From NCBI RefSeq assembly GCF_007362775.1, contig NZ_CP041692.1:1922001-1986000 (forward strand): a stretch of 64,000 bases of DNA, given 5' to 3'. The notes below the pieces were generated by a model. It was not told the DNA's origin, did no database searches, and saw nothing but the letters and a program-made list of their open reading frames with translations. Shown one piece after another: positions 8,756-16,080 of this stretch. The DNA comes from Microlunatus elymi. GTDB taxonomy: Bacteria; Actinomycetota; Actinomycetes; Propionibacteriales; Propionibacteriaceae. Position 1 is the first letter of the stretch, and each line of letters opens with the position of its first letter. The translations under genes and the position numbers were made by a program.

Positions 8756-10108
8756 GTGTCCCGACGTCTGTTGATCTTGCTGGTGGCAGCACTGGTCGTC
8801 GTGGCCGCGGTGCTGATCGTCTGGCGTCCTTGGGATGGCTGTGACGCACCGGACGAGTTGTGCAACGCCGTGGACGAGGTCGAGAAGTCCTCCGACGTTG
8901 TCGCCGCGGCGGTCAGCTACGACGTCACCCGGGCGGATCCCAAGGACGGCGACGGCGCCATCGCCGGGTGGACCGTACGCCTCGCCGACGACCTGACGCC
9001 GTACCGGGCAGGTGCGGCCGCGCAGCGGGCCGACGCGATCATTCGTCGCCAGCACGTCCCGGGTGTCGAGCTCCATCACTTCATCGACCTCGTCGCCGGC
9101 GAGCCCGAACAGCGCACCGGGAAGGTGCTGATCTATCCCGTGGACGTCAACCCCGGTAGCGATCCCGCGGACCGGACGACGCGGGCGTTCGACCTGTGGC
9201 AGCACGGAGCAACCCGGGTATCGACCGGTGCCGCCGAAGCCGCCGATCTCGACGGCTTGTCTGCTCTTGCCGCCTACGCCGCGGCGCGTGGCTATCCGAC
9301 GTCGCTGGCCACGACCGACGGATCGGTGCGGTACGAGACCACGGCACCGGTGGCGGTCGAGCAGGTACAACTCGTGCTTGATACCGCCAGGTTGAGCGAC
9401 GTGGCCACCGTGGTCCGCTACAACACCGGCCAGCTCAGCGTGCACACCACCTCGCCCGACGGCTCGACAGGCACCGAGGCAATCAAACGCTGGATCGAGC
9501 AGCGCCGTCCACCGGGCGGCGATCCGATCCCGTACACGCTGACCTCACCCGGGTACGCCGACGTGCAGGAAGGCTGGGTCGGCAACGTGCGCCCGCCCGC
9601 GCCGAAACCGCACCCGGTGCCCCTGCCGGCCGGTGTCCGTCCCTGGCCGAAGGGCGCATCGGCTCCGACCTGCACCGGCACCGATCTGAAGATCACTCTG
9701 AGCGGTCCTGACGCCGCCTCAGGGAGGCGGTTCCTGGCGCTCTTCGCCCGCAACGTCTCGGACCGACCCTGCGCGGTCAAGGGCGTGCCGACCGTTCGGT
9801 TCTTTCAGGCCGACGGGGCACAACAGACCGATGTGACCACCGTCGATTCGACTCCCGGCGTGGTTGCGACGCGCGTGGTGGTGCCGCCGGGAGAGGAACT
9901 GATCGCGACGCTGGAGTGGGGCGCAACGTCGATCATCGACGATGCCGACGCGACCGCGTCGCTGCGGGTCACCGCCGTACCGCACTCGCGTCCGACCCGT
10001 CTGGTGCCGCGAGACGACCGCGGCCCGACCACGCTGGACCTGGCCGACGGCGCCCGGGTGCAGATCAGCCCGTGGGCCCAAGCGGCGGAGGGTTGGACGA
10101 AGCGCTGA
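8756..10108 (+). CDS. Membrane-anchored protein with DUF4232 C-terminal domain
   Basis: The chosen start is GTG 8756 (VSRRLLILLVAALVVVAAVL), which makes a short basic N-terminus followed directly by one transmembrane anchor; an in-frame TTG at 8708 would add 16 residues. The middle (about residues 40-290) has no recognised family. The last ~140 residues hold CTGTDLKITL, PCAVKGVPTVRFF and PPGEELIATLEW, the pattern of DUF4232, a beta-sandwich common in actinobacterial envelope proteins. The protein is probably exposed outside the membrane. Its last 44 bases overlap the convergent histidine-kinase gene. Confidence 0.75.
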   Translation: MSRRLLILLVAALVVVAAVLIVWRPWDGCDAPDELCNAVDEVEKSSDVVAAAVSYDVTRADPKDGDGAIAGWTVRLADDLTPYRAGAAAQRADAIIRRQHVPGVELHHFIDLVAGEPEQRTGKVLIYPVDVNPGSDPADRTTRAFDLWQHGATRVSTGAAEAADLDGLSALAAYAAARGYPTSLATTDGSVRYETTAPVAVEQVQLVLDTARLSDVATVVRYNTGQLSVHTTSPDGSTGTEAIKRWIEQRRPPGGDPIPYTLTSPGYADVQEGWVGNVRPPAPKPHPVPLPAGVRPWPKGASAPTCTGTDLKITLSGPDAASGRRFLALFARNVSDRPCAVKGVPTVRFFQADGAQQTDVTTVDSTPGVVATRVVVPPGEELIATLEWGATSIIDDADATASLRVTAVPHSRPTRLVPRDDRGPTTLDLADGARVQISPWAQAAEGWTKR

Positions 10109-11381
10109 CCTGCTCCGGGATCGGGAACGTCAGCGTCACCTGCGCGCCGCCGGTCGGAGAGCTGCCGAGCTGCAGCTCACCGCCGACCCTGACGGCGGCG
10201 CTGCGGGCGATGTCCAGACCCAACCCGGACGAGCCCTTGCCACCGGTGCCGCGATCGAGCAGCGCGTCCGGATCGGTGGCGAAGCCCGGGCCGTCGTCGC
10301 TGACCTCCAGCCGGACCCCGCTGGTGTCGCGCCGAAGCTTGACGGCGAAGGCGGTTCCGTCCGGGGTGTGGGCAAACACGTTGCCCAGCAAGGCATCGAC
10401 GGCCGCCTCCAGCTCATCGGCCGGCAACGCGACCGTGATCGGTGCGTCGGGCAGGTCGACGCTCATCCGGCGGTCGGTGTCCTCGGCCAGCGCGGACCAG
10501 AAATCGAGCCGGGTACGAACGATGCGGCCGGCCTCGCAACCGGCCGCCGGCTCATCGGGCCGCCGGGTTTCGGCGATCACCCGGGAGACCGCGCGTTCCA
10601 GGCGGTCGACGTCGTCGCGGATCCGGTCGCCGTCCGGGCCGGCAGGCAGCGCCTCGGCGTCCAGCCGCAGCGCGGTCAACGGCGTACGGAGTCGATGCGA
10701 CAGATCCGCCGCGGACTCGCGTTCCTCCCGGAGCAACTGGCGGATCCGTTCGGCGAGGTGGTTCAGCGCCGTCGCGACGTCGCGGATCTCGGACGGCCCG
10801 GCCGGGGTCGCCCGGGCGGAGAGGTCGCCGCGGCTGAGCCGCAGCGACACCCGGGACAGTTCGGTGATCGGCCGGACCATGCTGTGTGCGAGCCGATCGG
10901 CGACGAGCACGCCCGCCCCGATCAGCAGCAGGCCGAGACCGGTCAGAATCAGCCAGGCATGCAGCACACCGCGATGCAGGTCGTGATCGGTGACGAACGC
11001 GGCAATGAGCGCCGGACCGTCGGGTGCGCCCTGGACCGAGACCAGGACCTGGCGGCCGTTCGCCGTGTCAACGCTGAAGCTGCGTCCGGCCAGGCCGAGC
11101 TCGACCGCCGCGTTGGGCCGAGCCGGTCCGGCCTGGGTGCCGTCGGACCAGAACACCGTGACCTCGGCGCCGTTGCCCGCGCTGACCTGATCGACCGTCA
11201 GACCCACCGTCGACCGGTCGCTGGCAGCGACCACCGACACCAACGACTCGGCCCGCAGGGTTGCCGCGCTGACCGCTCGATACTCGGCGACCATCTGCAC
11301 CAGCAGCGCGAGGGGGATCAGGAATGCCAAAGTCACCAGCGAGGTGGTCGCGACCACCAGCAATGCCAGACGCTTGCGCAC
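10065..11381 (-). CDS. Sensor histidine kinase (HAMP-HisKA-HATPase)
   Basis: This 438-residue transmembrane kinase has TM helices at about 5-30 and 142-163 flanking a ~110-residue extracytoplasmic sensor, then HAMP (164-215), the phospho-acceptor segment DLSHRLRTPLTAL with His229, and an HATPase domain with GNVFAHTP (N box), VSDDGPGF (G1) and GGKGSSGLGLDIAR (G2). All catalytic boxes are present, so the kinase should work. Its start (GTG) lies 6 bases after the stop of the response-regulator gene upstream. That partner is broken, so the kinase is orphaned unless it phosphorylates another regulator. Confidence 0.9.
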   Translation of the reverse strand: MRKRLALLVVATTSLVTLAFLIPLALLVQMVAEYRAVSAATLRAESLVSVVAASDRSTVGLTVDQVSAGNGAEVTVFWSDGTQAGPARPNAAVELGLAGRSFSVDTANGRQVLVSVQGAPDGPALIAAFVTDHDLHRGVLHAWLILTGLGLLLIGAGVLVADRLAHSMVRPITELSRVSLRLSRGDLSARATPAGPSEIRDVATALNHLAERIRQLLREERESAADLSHRLRTPLTALRLDAEALPAGPDGDRIRDDVDRLERAVSRVIAETRRPDEPAAGCEAGRIVRTRLDFWSALAEDTDRRMSVDLPDAPITVALPADELEAAVDALLGNVFAHTPDGTAFAVKLRRDTSGVRLEVSDDGPGFATDPDALLDRGTGGKGSSGLGLDIARSAAVRVGGELQLGSSPTGGAQVTLTFPIPEQVSASSNPPPLGPTG

Positions 11382-11387
11382 GATCGG

Positions 11388-12088
11388 CTATCCGTCCTCG
11401 CCCTCGGGCATCGGGGCAGTGAGCTTCACCCCGACACCCCGGACGGTGTGCAGATAGCGCGCGGTCGCAGCCGTCTCGCCCAGTTTGCGCCGCAGCCAGG
11501 CGAGGTGGACGTCGACGGTCTTGTCCGCGCCGCCGTACGGAAGTTGCCACACCTCGGTCAACAACTCGCGCTTGCTGACCACCGTGCCGGCCCGCTCGGC
11601 CAGATAGTGCAGCAACTCGAACTCCCGCGGCGTGAGCTCCAGCCTGCTGCCGTCCAACCGGGCTTCCCGCGATCGGGCCTCGATTCGCAGCCCACCGACC
11701 TCGATCGGAGCGTCGCGATTGGCTCCCTCTGCGGCCCGCCGGAGCACCGCCCGGATCCGTGCATCCAACTGGGCGGCACTGAACGGTTTGGTCAGCTAGT
11801 CGTCGGCGCCCCGGTCGAGCAGGTCGACGATGTCGGTCTCGGTGTCCCGGGCGGTGGCCACGATCACCGGTACGGCGCTGACCGCGCGCAACATTCGCAG
11901 CATCTCGCTGCCGTCGACATCGGGCAGACCGAGATCGAGGACGACCAGATCGGGCCGGTCCCTGGTGGCCAGTTCGAGTCCGCTCATCGCGGTCGCGGCC
12001 GAGGGATTGCATGACCGCGTTCGGACAGTCGACGGATCAGCGCCGACCGGATCGTCGCGTCGTCCTCGATCAGCAGCACCTGCGCCAT
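11388..12088 (-). pseudogene. OmpR/PhoB-type response regulator with a frameshift and an in-frame amber stop
   Basis: The gene starts at ATG 12088 with AQVLLIEDDATIRSALIRRL (acidic pocket E-D-D), but about 24 codons in it loses frame near 12000-12015. One missing base would rejoin the frame reading TAMSGLELATRDRPDLVVLD (with the phosphorylated Asp) to LPDVDG. The receiver then reaches GADD followed by TAG at 11796-11798, where the family has GADDYLTKPF; translation would resume LTKPFSAAQL. The DNA-binding winged-helix domain (11388-11768, with LELTPREFELLHYL and TVDVHLAWLRRKL) is intact. Two independent lesions make a pseudogene more likely than error. It is the partner of the adjacent kinase. 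Confidence 0.85.
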
Positions 12089-12122
12089 CGGTGGCACTCC
12101 TGTTCGGTGGTCGAATGGCTCC

Positions 12123-12144
12123 TTAGTGTGCCGTTAATGTCCGG
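12123..12144. promoter_or_regulatory. Candidate response-regulator box (11-bp-spaced direct repeat)
   Basis: TTAG at 12123 and TTAA at 12134 are spaced by 11 bases between the divergent response-regulator and 160-residue genes. OmpR/PhoB-type regulators bind direct repeats with this period. A similar repeat lies upstream of the DUF4956 gene. This is inference from spacing and similarity only. Confidence 0.35.
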
Positions 12145-12162
12145 CCGGGCATACTCGCACCC

Positions 12163-12645
12163 GTGGCTGCTCCCCGATTTCCGCGTACGCCCCGGTCGCG
12201 GTCGTTGCTGACGATCGGCGGCTGGTTGGTCGCGGCGTCCGCCGCGACCGCGGTGGGTGCGCTGGCCGTTGAGGCGATCGGCTCGGGCATCGCGGGGACA
12301 GGTGCCGAACCGTTGAGCATGGCCGAGATCGAGCAGCAGCTGGCCACCGCGCCGGCGGCTGCCAGTCCGATCCCATCGCGTACGCCGTCGCCCGGGGAGG
12401 GGGCGTCGTCCGACGTCAGCCAGGTGATCGGCACCGACGGCGGAACCGTGCTGGCGCGCTGTTCCGACGGTCTGGCCGAGTTGATCAACTGGAGCCCGCG
12501 ACAGGGGTACGAGACCGATGACGTACGACGTGGCCCGGCGACCGTGGCGAACATCCAGTTCGAAACCGATGACCTGGAGATCAACGTACGGGTCAGCTGC
12601 GTGAGCGGTGTGCCGACCGGCCGGGTGACCAGGGTTCACGACTGA
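12163..12645 (+). CDS. Secreted or membrane-anchored hypothetical protein
   Basis: This 160-residue protein starts at GTG 12163. Residues about 13-38 (SLLTIGGWLVAASAATAVGA) form a signal or anchor segment after a basic N-terminus. A low-complexity A/P/S linker (about 60-85) leads to a small C-terminal domain with two cysteines (ARCSDGLAELINWSP and RVSCVSG) that could form a disulfide. Similar small proteins often lie beside OmpR-type two-component genes in actinobacteria, and this one is divergent from one. CATACT at 12150-12155 lies 7 bases before the start, which suggests a leaderless transcript. Function unknown. Confidence 0.65.
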   Translation: MAAPRFPRTPRSRSLLTIGGWLVAASAATAVGALAVEAIGSGIAGTGAEPLSMAEIEQQLATAPAAASPIPSRTPSPGEGASSDVSQVIGTDGGTVLARCSDGLAELINWSPRQGYETDDVRRGPATVANIQFETDDLEINVRVSCVSGVPTGRVTRVHD

Positions 12646-13451
12646 CACAACCCGAAGTAGCGGCGAACGACCGGCTGCCAACGGCTCGCGTTCCGACCGT
12701 TGAGCAGGGCCGCCCCGATGCAGTACTTGCTAAACTGCACGGGCCGGATTCCCAACCTGGACAGGGAATCCGTCGCCGGATTGCGACCGGTCGGCGACTT
12801 GACCTCGACGATCAGATGATCTTGTGGGCCGACCGCGCGGCCGGCGGCGGAGACGTATTCGAGTCCGGCGTCACAGGTGATCCGGGCCGGCACCTCGGGC
12901 AGCACCAGCGTCGTACGCCGATAATGCAGCCGCTGCACGGCACGCAATCCGGTCGGGATCACAAGATCATGGTCGAGCAGCACGTCGGCCAGTCATCGCC
13001 GTGCCGCATCCGTCAGACGGTCCCGGAAGTCAACGGGGTAAGGCATCCGCTCCTTCACAGTGGTGTCCCGGCGGCCCTCCAACTTCACCTCGAAGACGCA
13101 CTCGTCCGTGTCGGTGTAGGTCCGCGTTCTGATCTTGAAACGACGGCGCCGGCCCTGCCGGTGCTGCCGGAACGTGAGCAGATCGGCGGTGTCGAAGTAG
13201 GTCGACTCGTAGCCGAACGTCCGGCGTCCCGCGATCTGCAGCACCTGTACGGACCCATCGAGAAGGTGCAACCAGTGATCGAATCGCTGCACCGGCAGGA
13301 GATACTTCCGATCGATCCGCTGTTGCAGTTCGGCGGTTGCTTGTACCTCGGCGAGGGTGATCGGCGGCAGGTCTGCTACTGCCGCACCGACCGCATCGTC
13401 GTGGCTGTTGATCGGAAGTTGGATCGTCGCGTCGGACGAGCGGGCGATCAT
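12636..13451 (-). pseudogene. VTC-domain (polyphosphate polymerase-like) protein with in-frame TGA
   Basis: The gene starts at ATG 13451, overlapping the DUF4956 stop as ATGA. The first part holds the VTC core: QQRIDRKYLLP, YESTYFDTADLLTFRQHRQG, RRFKIRTRTY and CVFEVKLEGRRD, basic and acidic tunnel residues of polyphosphate polymerases. At 12993-12995 an in-frame TGA follows AARR; the frame continues unchanged into LADVLLDHDLVIPTGLRAVQ and ends with HLIVEVKSPTG and FSKYCIG, both conserved in the family. The stop is probably a CGA-to-TGA change and removes the last third. VTC proteins make polyphosphate from ATP at the membrane; this copy should be inactive unless the stop is read through. Confidence 0.82.
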
Positions 13452-14029
13452 CGGACCGGTTCCATCGCGCGACTGGCGTGCGAGGCCGTACGGAAGCGGA
13501 CCTCGCAGACCGTCACCTCGCGTACGTAGTCGACCTCGGTGATGGTGCAATCGACCAGTTCGGCGCCGAGCCGTCGCTCCAGGTCGGCGCACAGACTCGG
13601 CCGGTCGAAATGCACCACGTCCAGCACCACTGTTTGGGACTGGATCCGCCTTCTGGAGGGGCGATCCAGCGCAAACATCACTCCCACCAAGATCAGGTCG
13701 AGGGTGATCATGATCGGCGGTTCGCGGATGCCCAACCCGTTGACGAGCCCCAGTGTCAAGGCGATGAAGTAGTAGCCGACCTCGATCTGACTGATCGCGC
13801 TCGACCGCAGCCGGACGATCGACAGGATGCCGAACAACCCGAAGCCGAGCGCGATCCCGCCCTGTTGAACGGAGAGCATGCTGACCGCGGCGAACACGCC
13901 GACGTTCAGCGCGACGAATGCCAACGCCAGATCCCGCCGCCGATGCCGGCGGTAGTAGATCACGTAGCTCAACGCGGCGATCGCAATAGCGTCAATTCCT
14001 AATGCAGCAAGAAGATTGGCGTACGACAT
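13448..14029 (-). CDS. DUF4956 membrane protein
   Basis: The start is ATG 14029 (MSYANLLAALG), with AGGAG 7 bases upstream; 193 residues. Residues 1-125 contain four hydrophobic helices with the conserved GIALGFGLFGILSIVRLRSS and FIALTLGLVNGLG; the C-terminal ~65 residues are cytosolic (VVLDVVHFDRPSLCADLERR). DUF4956 proteins are encoded almost always beside VTC-domain genes and are thought to form the membrane partner. Here the stop overlaps the VTC start (ATGA), so the two are translationally coupled. The gene itself is intact although its partner is interrupted. Confidence 0.88.
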   Translation of the reverse strand: MSYANLLAALGIDAIAIAALSYVIYYRRHRRRDLALAFVALNVGVFAAVSMLSVQQGGIALGFGLFGILSIVRLRSSAISQIEVGYYFIALTLGLVNGLGIREPPIMITLDLILVGVMFALDRPSRRRIQSQTVVLDVVHFDRPSLCADLERRLGAELVDCTITEVDYVREVTVCEVRFRTASHASRAMEPVR

Positions 14030-14087
14030 GGTTGGCTCCTGATCTCGACGACAGTGCCCCAACCGTGCCGCGCCGGCCGCTAGCGCT

Positions 14088-14111
14088 GCGCTGTCAGCCG
14101 GCTAACAGCGC
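14088..14111. promoter_or_regulatory. 24-bp palindrome and direct repeat upstream of DUF4956
   Basis: A 24-base palindrome (arms GCGCTGTCAGCC and GGCTAACAGCGC, one mismatched pair) lies 59 bases upstream of the DUF4956 start. On the minus strand it overlaps an 11-bp-spaced direct repeat of TTAGC (complement of GCTAA at 14101 and 14112). It is a candidate operator for the DUF4956-VTC operon. Confidence 0.5.
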
Positions 14112-14190
14112 GCTAAGGCCTGGCCAGATGCCGGCACCGTCGCAGAGCACCGCGTGCCTGGTGCATGGCTCGTTCGGTGGCAACCCCAGC

Positions 14191-14212
14191 GTCCTGAGCC
14201 TGTCGAAGGACC
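14191..14212 (+). repeat. Dispersed CTGAGC(C/T)TGTCGAAGG repeat
   Basis: GTCCTGAGCCTGTCGAAGGA, extended by CC, is one copy of a short repeat found seven times in this window, in both orientations. It is intergenic here. Confidence 0.75.
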
Positions 14213-14864
14213 GTGAGCGTGCCCACCAGCAGGGAAGGCTACCGGCCCTTCGGCAGCACATGGCGTCGCCGATGTCCTCAGATCGTGCGGACTGCCCGAG
14301 CCGGTGGTGGTCACCGGAAAGTGTTACGAATCTTCTTGCAGGGTTGGAGTTTAGGGCCATGTTCTGTCGGACCCGGTCTGTCTCAGTGTGGAGCAGGCCG
14401 GCCTGGTCGACGCCGCCGTCGCCGACTATGTCGGTCGGTTGGGCCGGGCGGCCCTGATGCGCCTGGTGGAAGCGAAGATCATCGAGGTCGACGCCGACCG
14501 GATCGCCGCCGAGGCCGAACGCCGCCAACGCGAGAAGGGCGTCTGGGTCGGCCAGGCGACCGAACACGGTTGCAAGACCGTGTTCGCCCGGGCCGATGCC
14601 TGTGATGTGATCTGGTTCGACGCCATGGTCGACCGGTTCGCCGACCTCCTCGGACGCCGCGGTGACGACCGGACCAAGGACGAACGCCGCGCGGCCGCGA
14701 TCGGGATCCTGGCCAACCCCGCCTACGCCCTGCGGCTGCTGGCCGAGGACGAGGCACCCTCCCTGTTCGACCCCGCACTGGACGATGAGGAGCTGCCCGA
14801 GGGTGATCATGATCCGGTCGTCGAGGGTCTGCCGGTCGAGTCGGGCGCGGATGGTCGGGTTGAC

Positions 14865-14887
14865 GGTCCTTCGACAAGCTCAGGACC
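14865..14887 (+). repeat. 23-bp palindromic repeat, copy in HNH gene (forward)
   Basis: The copy is the exact reverse complement of the one at 14961-14983; core CCTTCGACAAGCTCAGG. The two lie 73 bases apart as a perfect 23-bp inverted repeat and could fold into a long stem. Confidence 0.9.
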
Positions 14888-14960
14888 CTGGGCCGGCTCA
14901 TCCGACCGGGCCGAGTCCGCCACCGATGATCCGGCCGGCGAGCACCCAGCCCAGCCCGCG

Positions 14961-14983
14961 GGTCCTGAGCTTGTCGAAGGACC
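14961..14983 (-). repeat. 23-bp palindromic repeat, copy in HNH gene (reverse)
   Basis: The copy is the exact reverse complement of 14865-14887. It is read in frame as GPELVEGPE. Confidence 0.9.
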
Positions 14984-15824
14984 AGAGACCCAACCCGGCC
15001 GCGATCATCCGGTCCGCTATCCCCGGTTCGATCATGATCACAACCTGGCCCGGGCCGCGATCCGGGCGATCAGCCAACTCGACCCCGCGAAGTTGCGGCC
15101 CGACGCCACCCTCTACCTGCACATCGCCCACGAAACCCTGCAACACGGACTCGGCGTGGTCCGGGTCGAGGACATCGGGCCGGTCGTGTCCAGCCTGGTC
15201 GCCGACTGGCTGCACGGCTGCCAGGTCACCGTCAAGCCGGTGATCGACCTGAACGCCGACCTGCTTCCGGTTGACGCCTATGAAATCCCAAGGCCGATGC
15301 GAGAACGGATGTTCCTCAAACGCCCCGGCAGCGACTTCCCGTTCTCCACCTCCACCGGCCCACATCTCGACCTGGACCACAGCGACCCCTACCGACCCGG
15401 CCGCACAGGACAAACCCGAGAGAACAACCTCGGCCCCGAAGCCCGACCCGAACACCGAGTGATCACCCACGGACTGTGGAACCGACGACAACCCGAGCCC
15501 GGAACCGTCCTGTTCCGGGCGCCGTACGGCAGAGTCTTCCTGGTCAATTCGACCGGAGCCCACGATCTCGGCGAAGGACCCTTCGCCCACCACATCTGGC
15601 AAGCCGCCGCGCCCACACACGACTGACCCACCACGACTCAGGCACGACACTGATCAGCGGCCATCAGCAGGTGTGCCGGATCCCGCTTGGTGTTCGGTGC
15701 TGTGGGGAATGTGCCGACGAGATGGCTGCAAGTTCGGCGGGTCATGGTGCATCTCGCCGGCAGATTTCTGGGTGAGCCGTGTCGGGAAGAACTGGAAAAG
15801 TCACCGTGGATCGGTTGCGTTATC

Positions 15825-15845
15825 GCCCTTCGACAGGCTCAGGGC
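15825..15845 (+). repeat. Dispersed palindromic repeat copy
   Basis: GCCCTTCGACAGGCTCAGGG followed by C is a variant of the repeat seen in the HNH gene, in the same orientation as 14865-14887. Confidence 0.75.
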
Positions 15846-16018
15846 CCTTCGGACGGGTCCTCGAATCGGCACGGCCGCGTTGCCCTCCAACATGAAGGGC
15901 CTGGTGCCGATCATCGACGGCCCCGACCGGACCGCACCCGACTCTGCAGCCGTGCGACACAGTCAGGGCCTTGCGTTGAGTTGCGCGGTCGGGCCACGGC
16001 CCCGACCGCAACCAAGTC

Positions 16019-16042
16019 GGCCCGTCGACAGGCTCAGGGGCC
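16019..16042 (+). repeat. Degenerate dispersed palindromic repeat copy
   Basis: GTCGACAGGCTCAGG lies between GGCCC and GGCC; it is a diverged copy of the same family. Confidence 0.6.
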
Positions 16043-16080
16043 TTGCAGCGAGTCCGTGGAATCGGACAAATCGGACCGGG

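Larger units (their letters stand above)
14030..14387. other. Gene-free stretch upstream of the HNH fragment
   Basis: It holds the palindrome/direct-repeat operator candidate at 14088-14120, one dispersed palindromic repeat at 14191-14212 and no convincing coding sequence. The missing N-terminal part of the DUF222/HNH gene is not found here; an in-frame stop lies at 14352-14354. Confidence 0.5.
14388..15626 (+). pseudogene. N-terminally truncated DUF222/HNH endonuclease (13E12 family)
   Basis: The frame opens after a stop at 14352-14354 and can start at GTG 14388. It encodes the back half of DUF222 (ALMRLVEAKIIEVDADRIAA, then ATEHGCKTVFARADA) and the HNH-like end LDLDHSDPYRPG, GQTRENNLGPEARPEHRVIT and LFRAPYGRVFLV. 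Normal family members have a further ~130-200 residues at the N-terminus, so this is a fragment. Two copies of a 23-base palindromic repeat in opposite orientation lie inside the frame and add the peptides PSTSSGP and PELVEGPE without breaking it. The family is multicopy in actinobacteria and may be mobile; this copy is probably non-functional. Confidence 0.7.
15627..16080. other. Gene-free stretch between HNH fragment and peptide ABC genes
   Basis: About 450 bases have no supportable gene. They hold two dispersed palindromic repeats (15825-15845 and 16019-16042). The rest shows no recognisable coding or RNA signal. Confidence 0.5.

Noticed and set aside
9942-12014. A 690-codon plus-strand frame across the kinase and regulator genes
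   Set aside because: It is antisense to well-recognised kinase and regulator motifs and shows no domain of its own.
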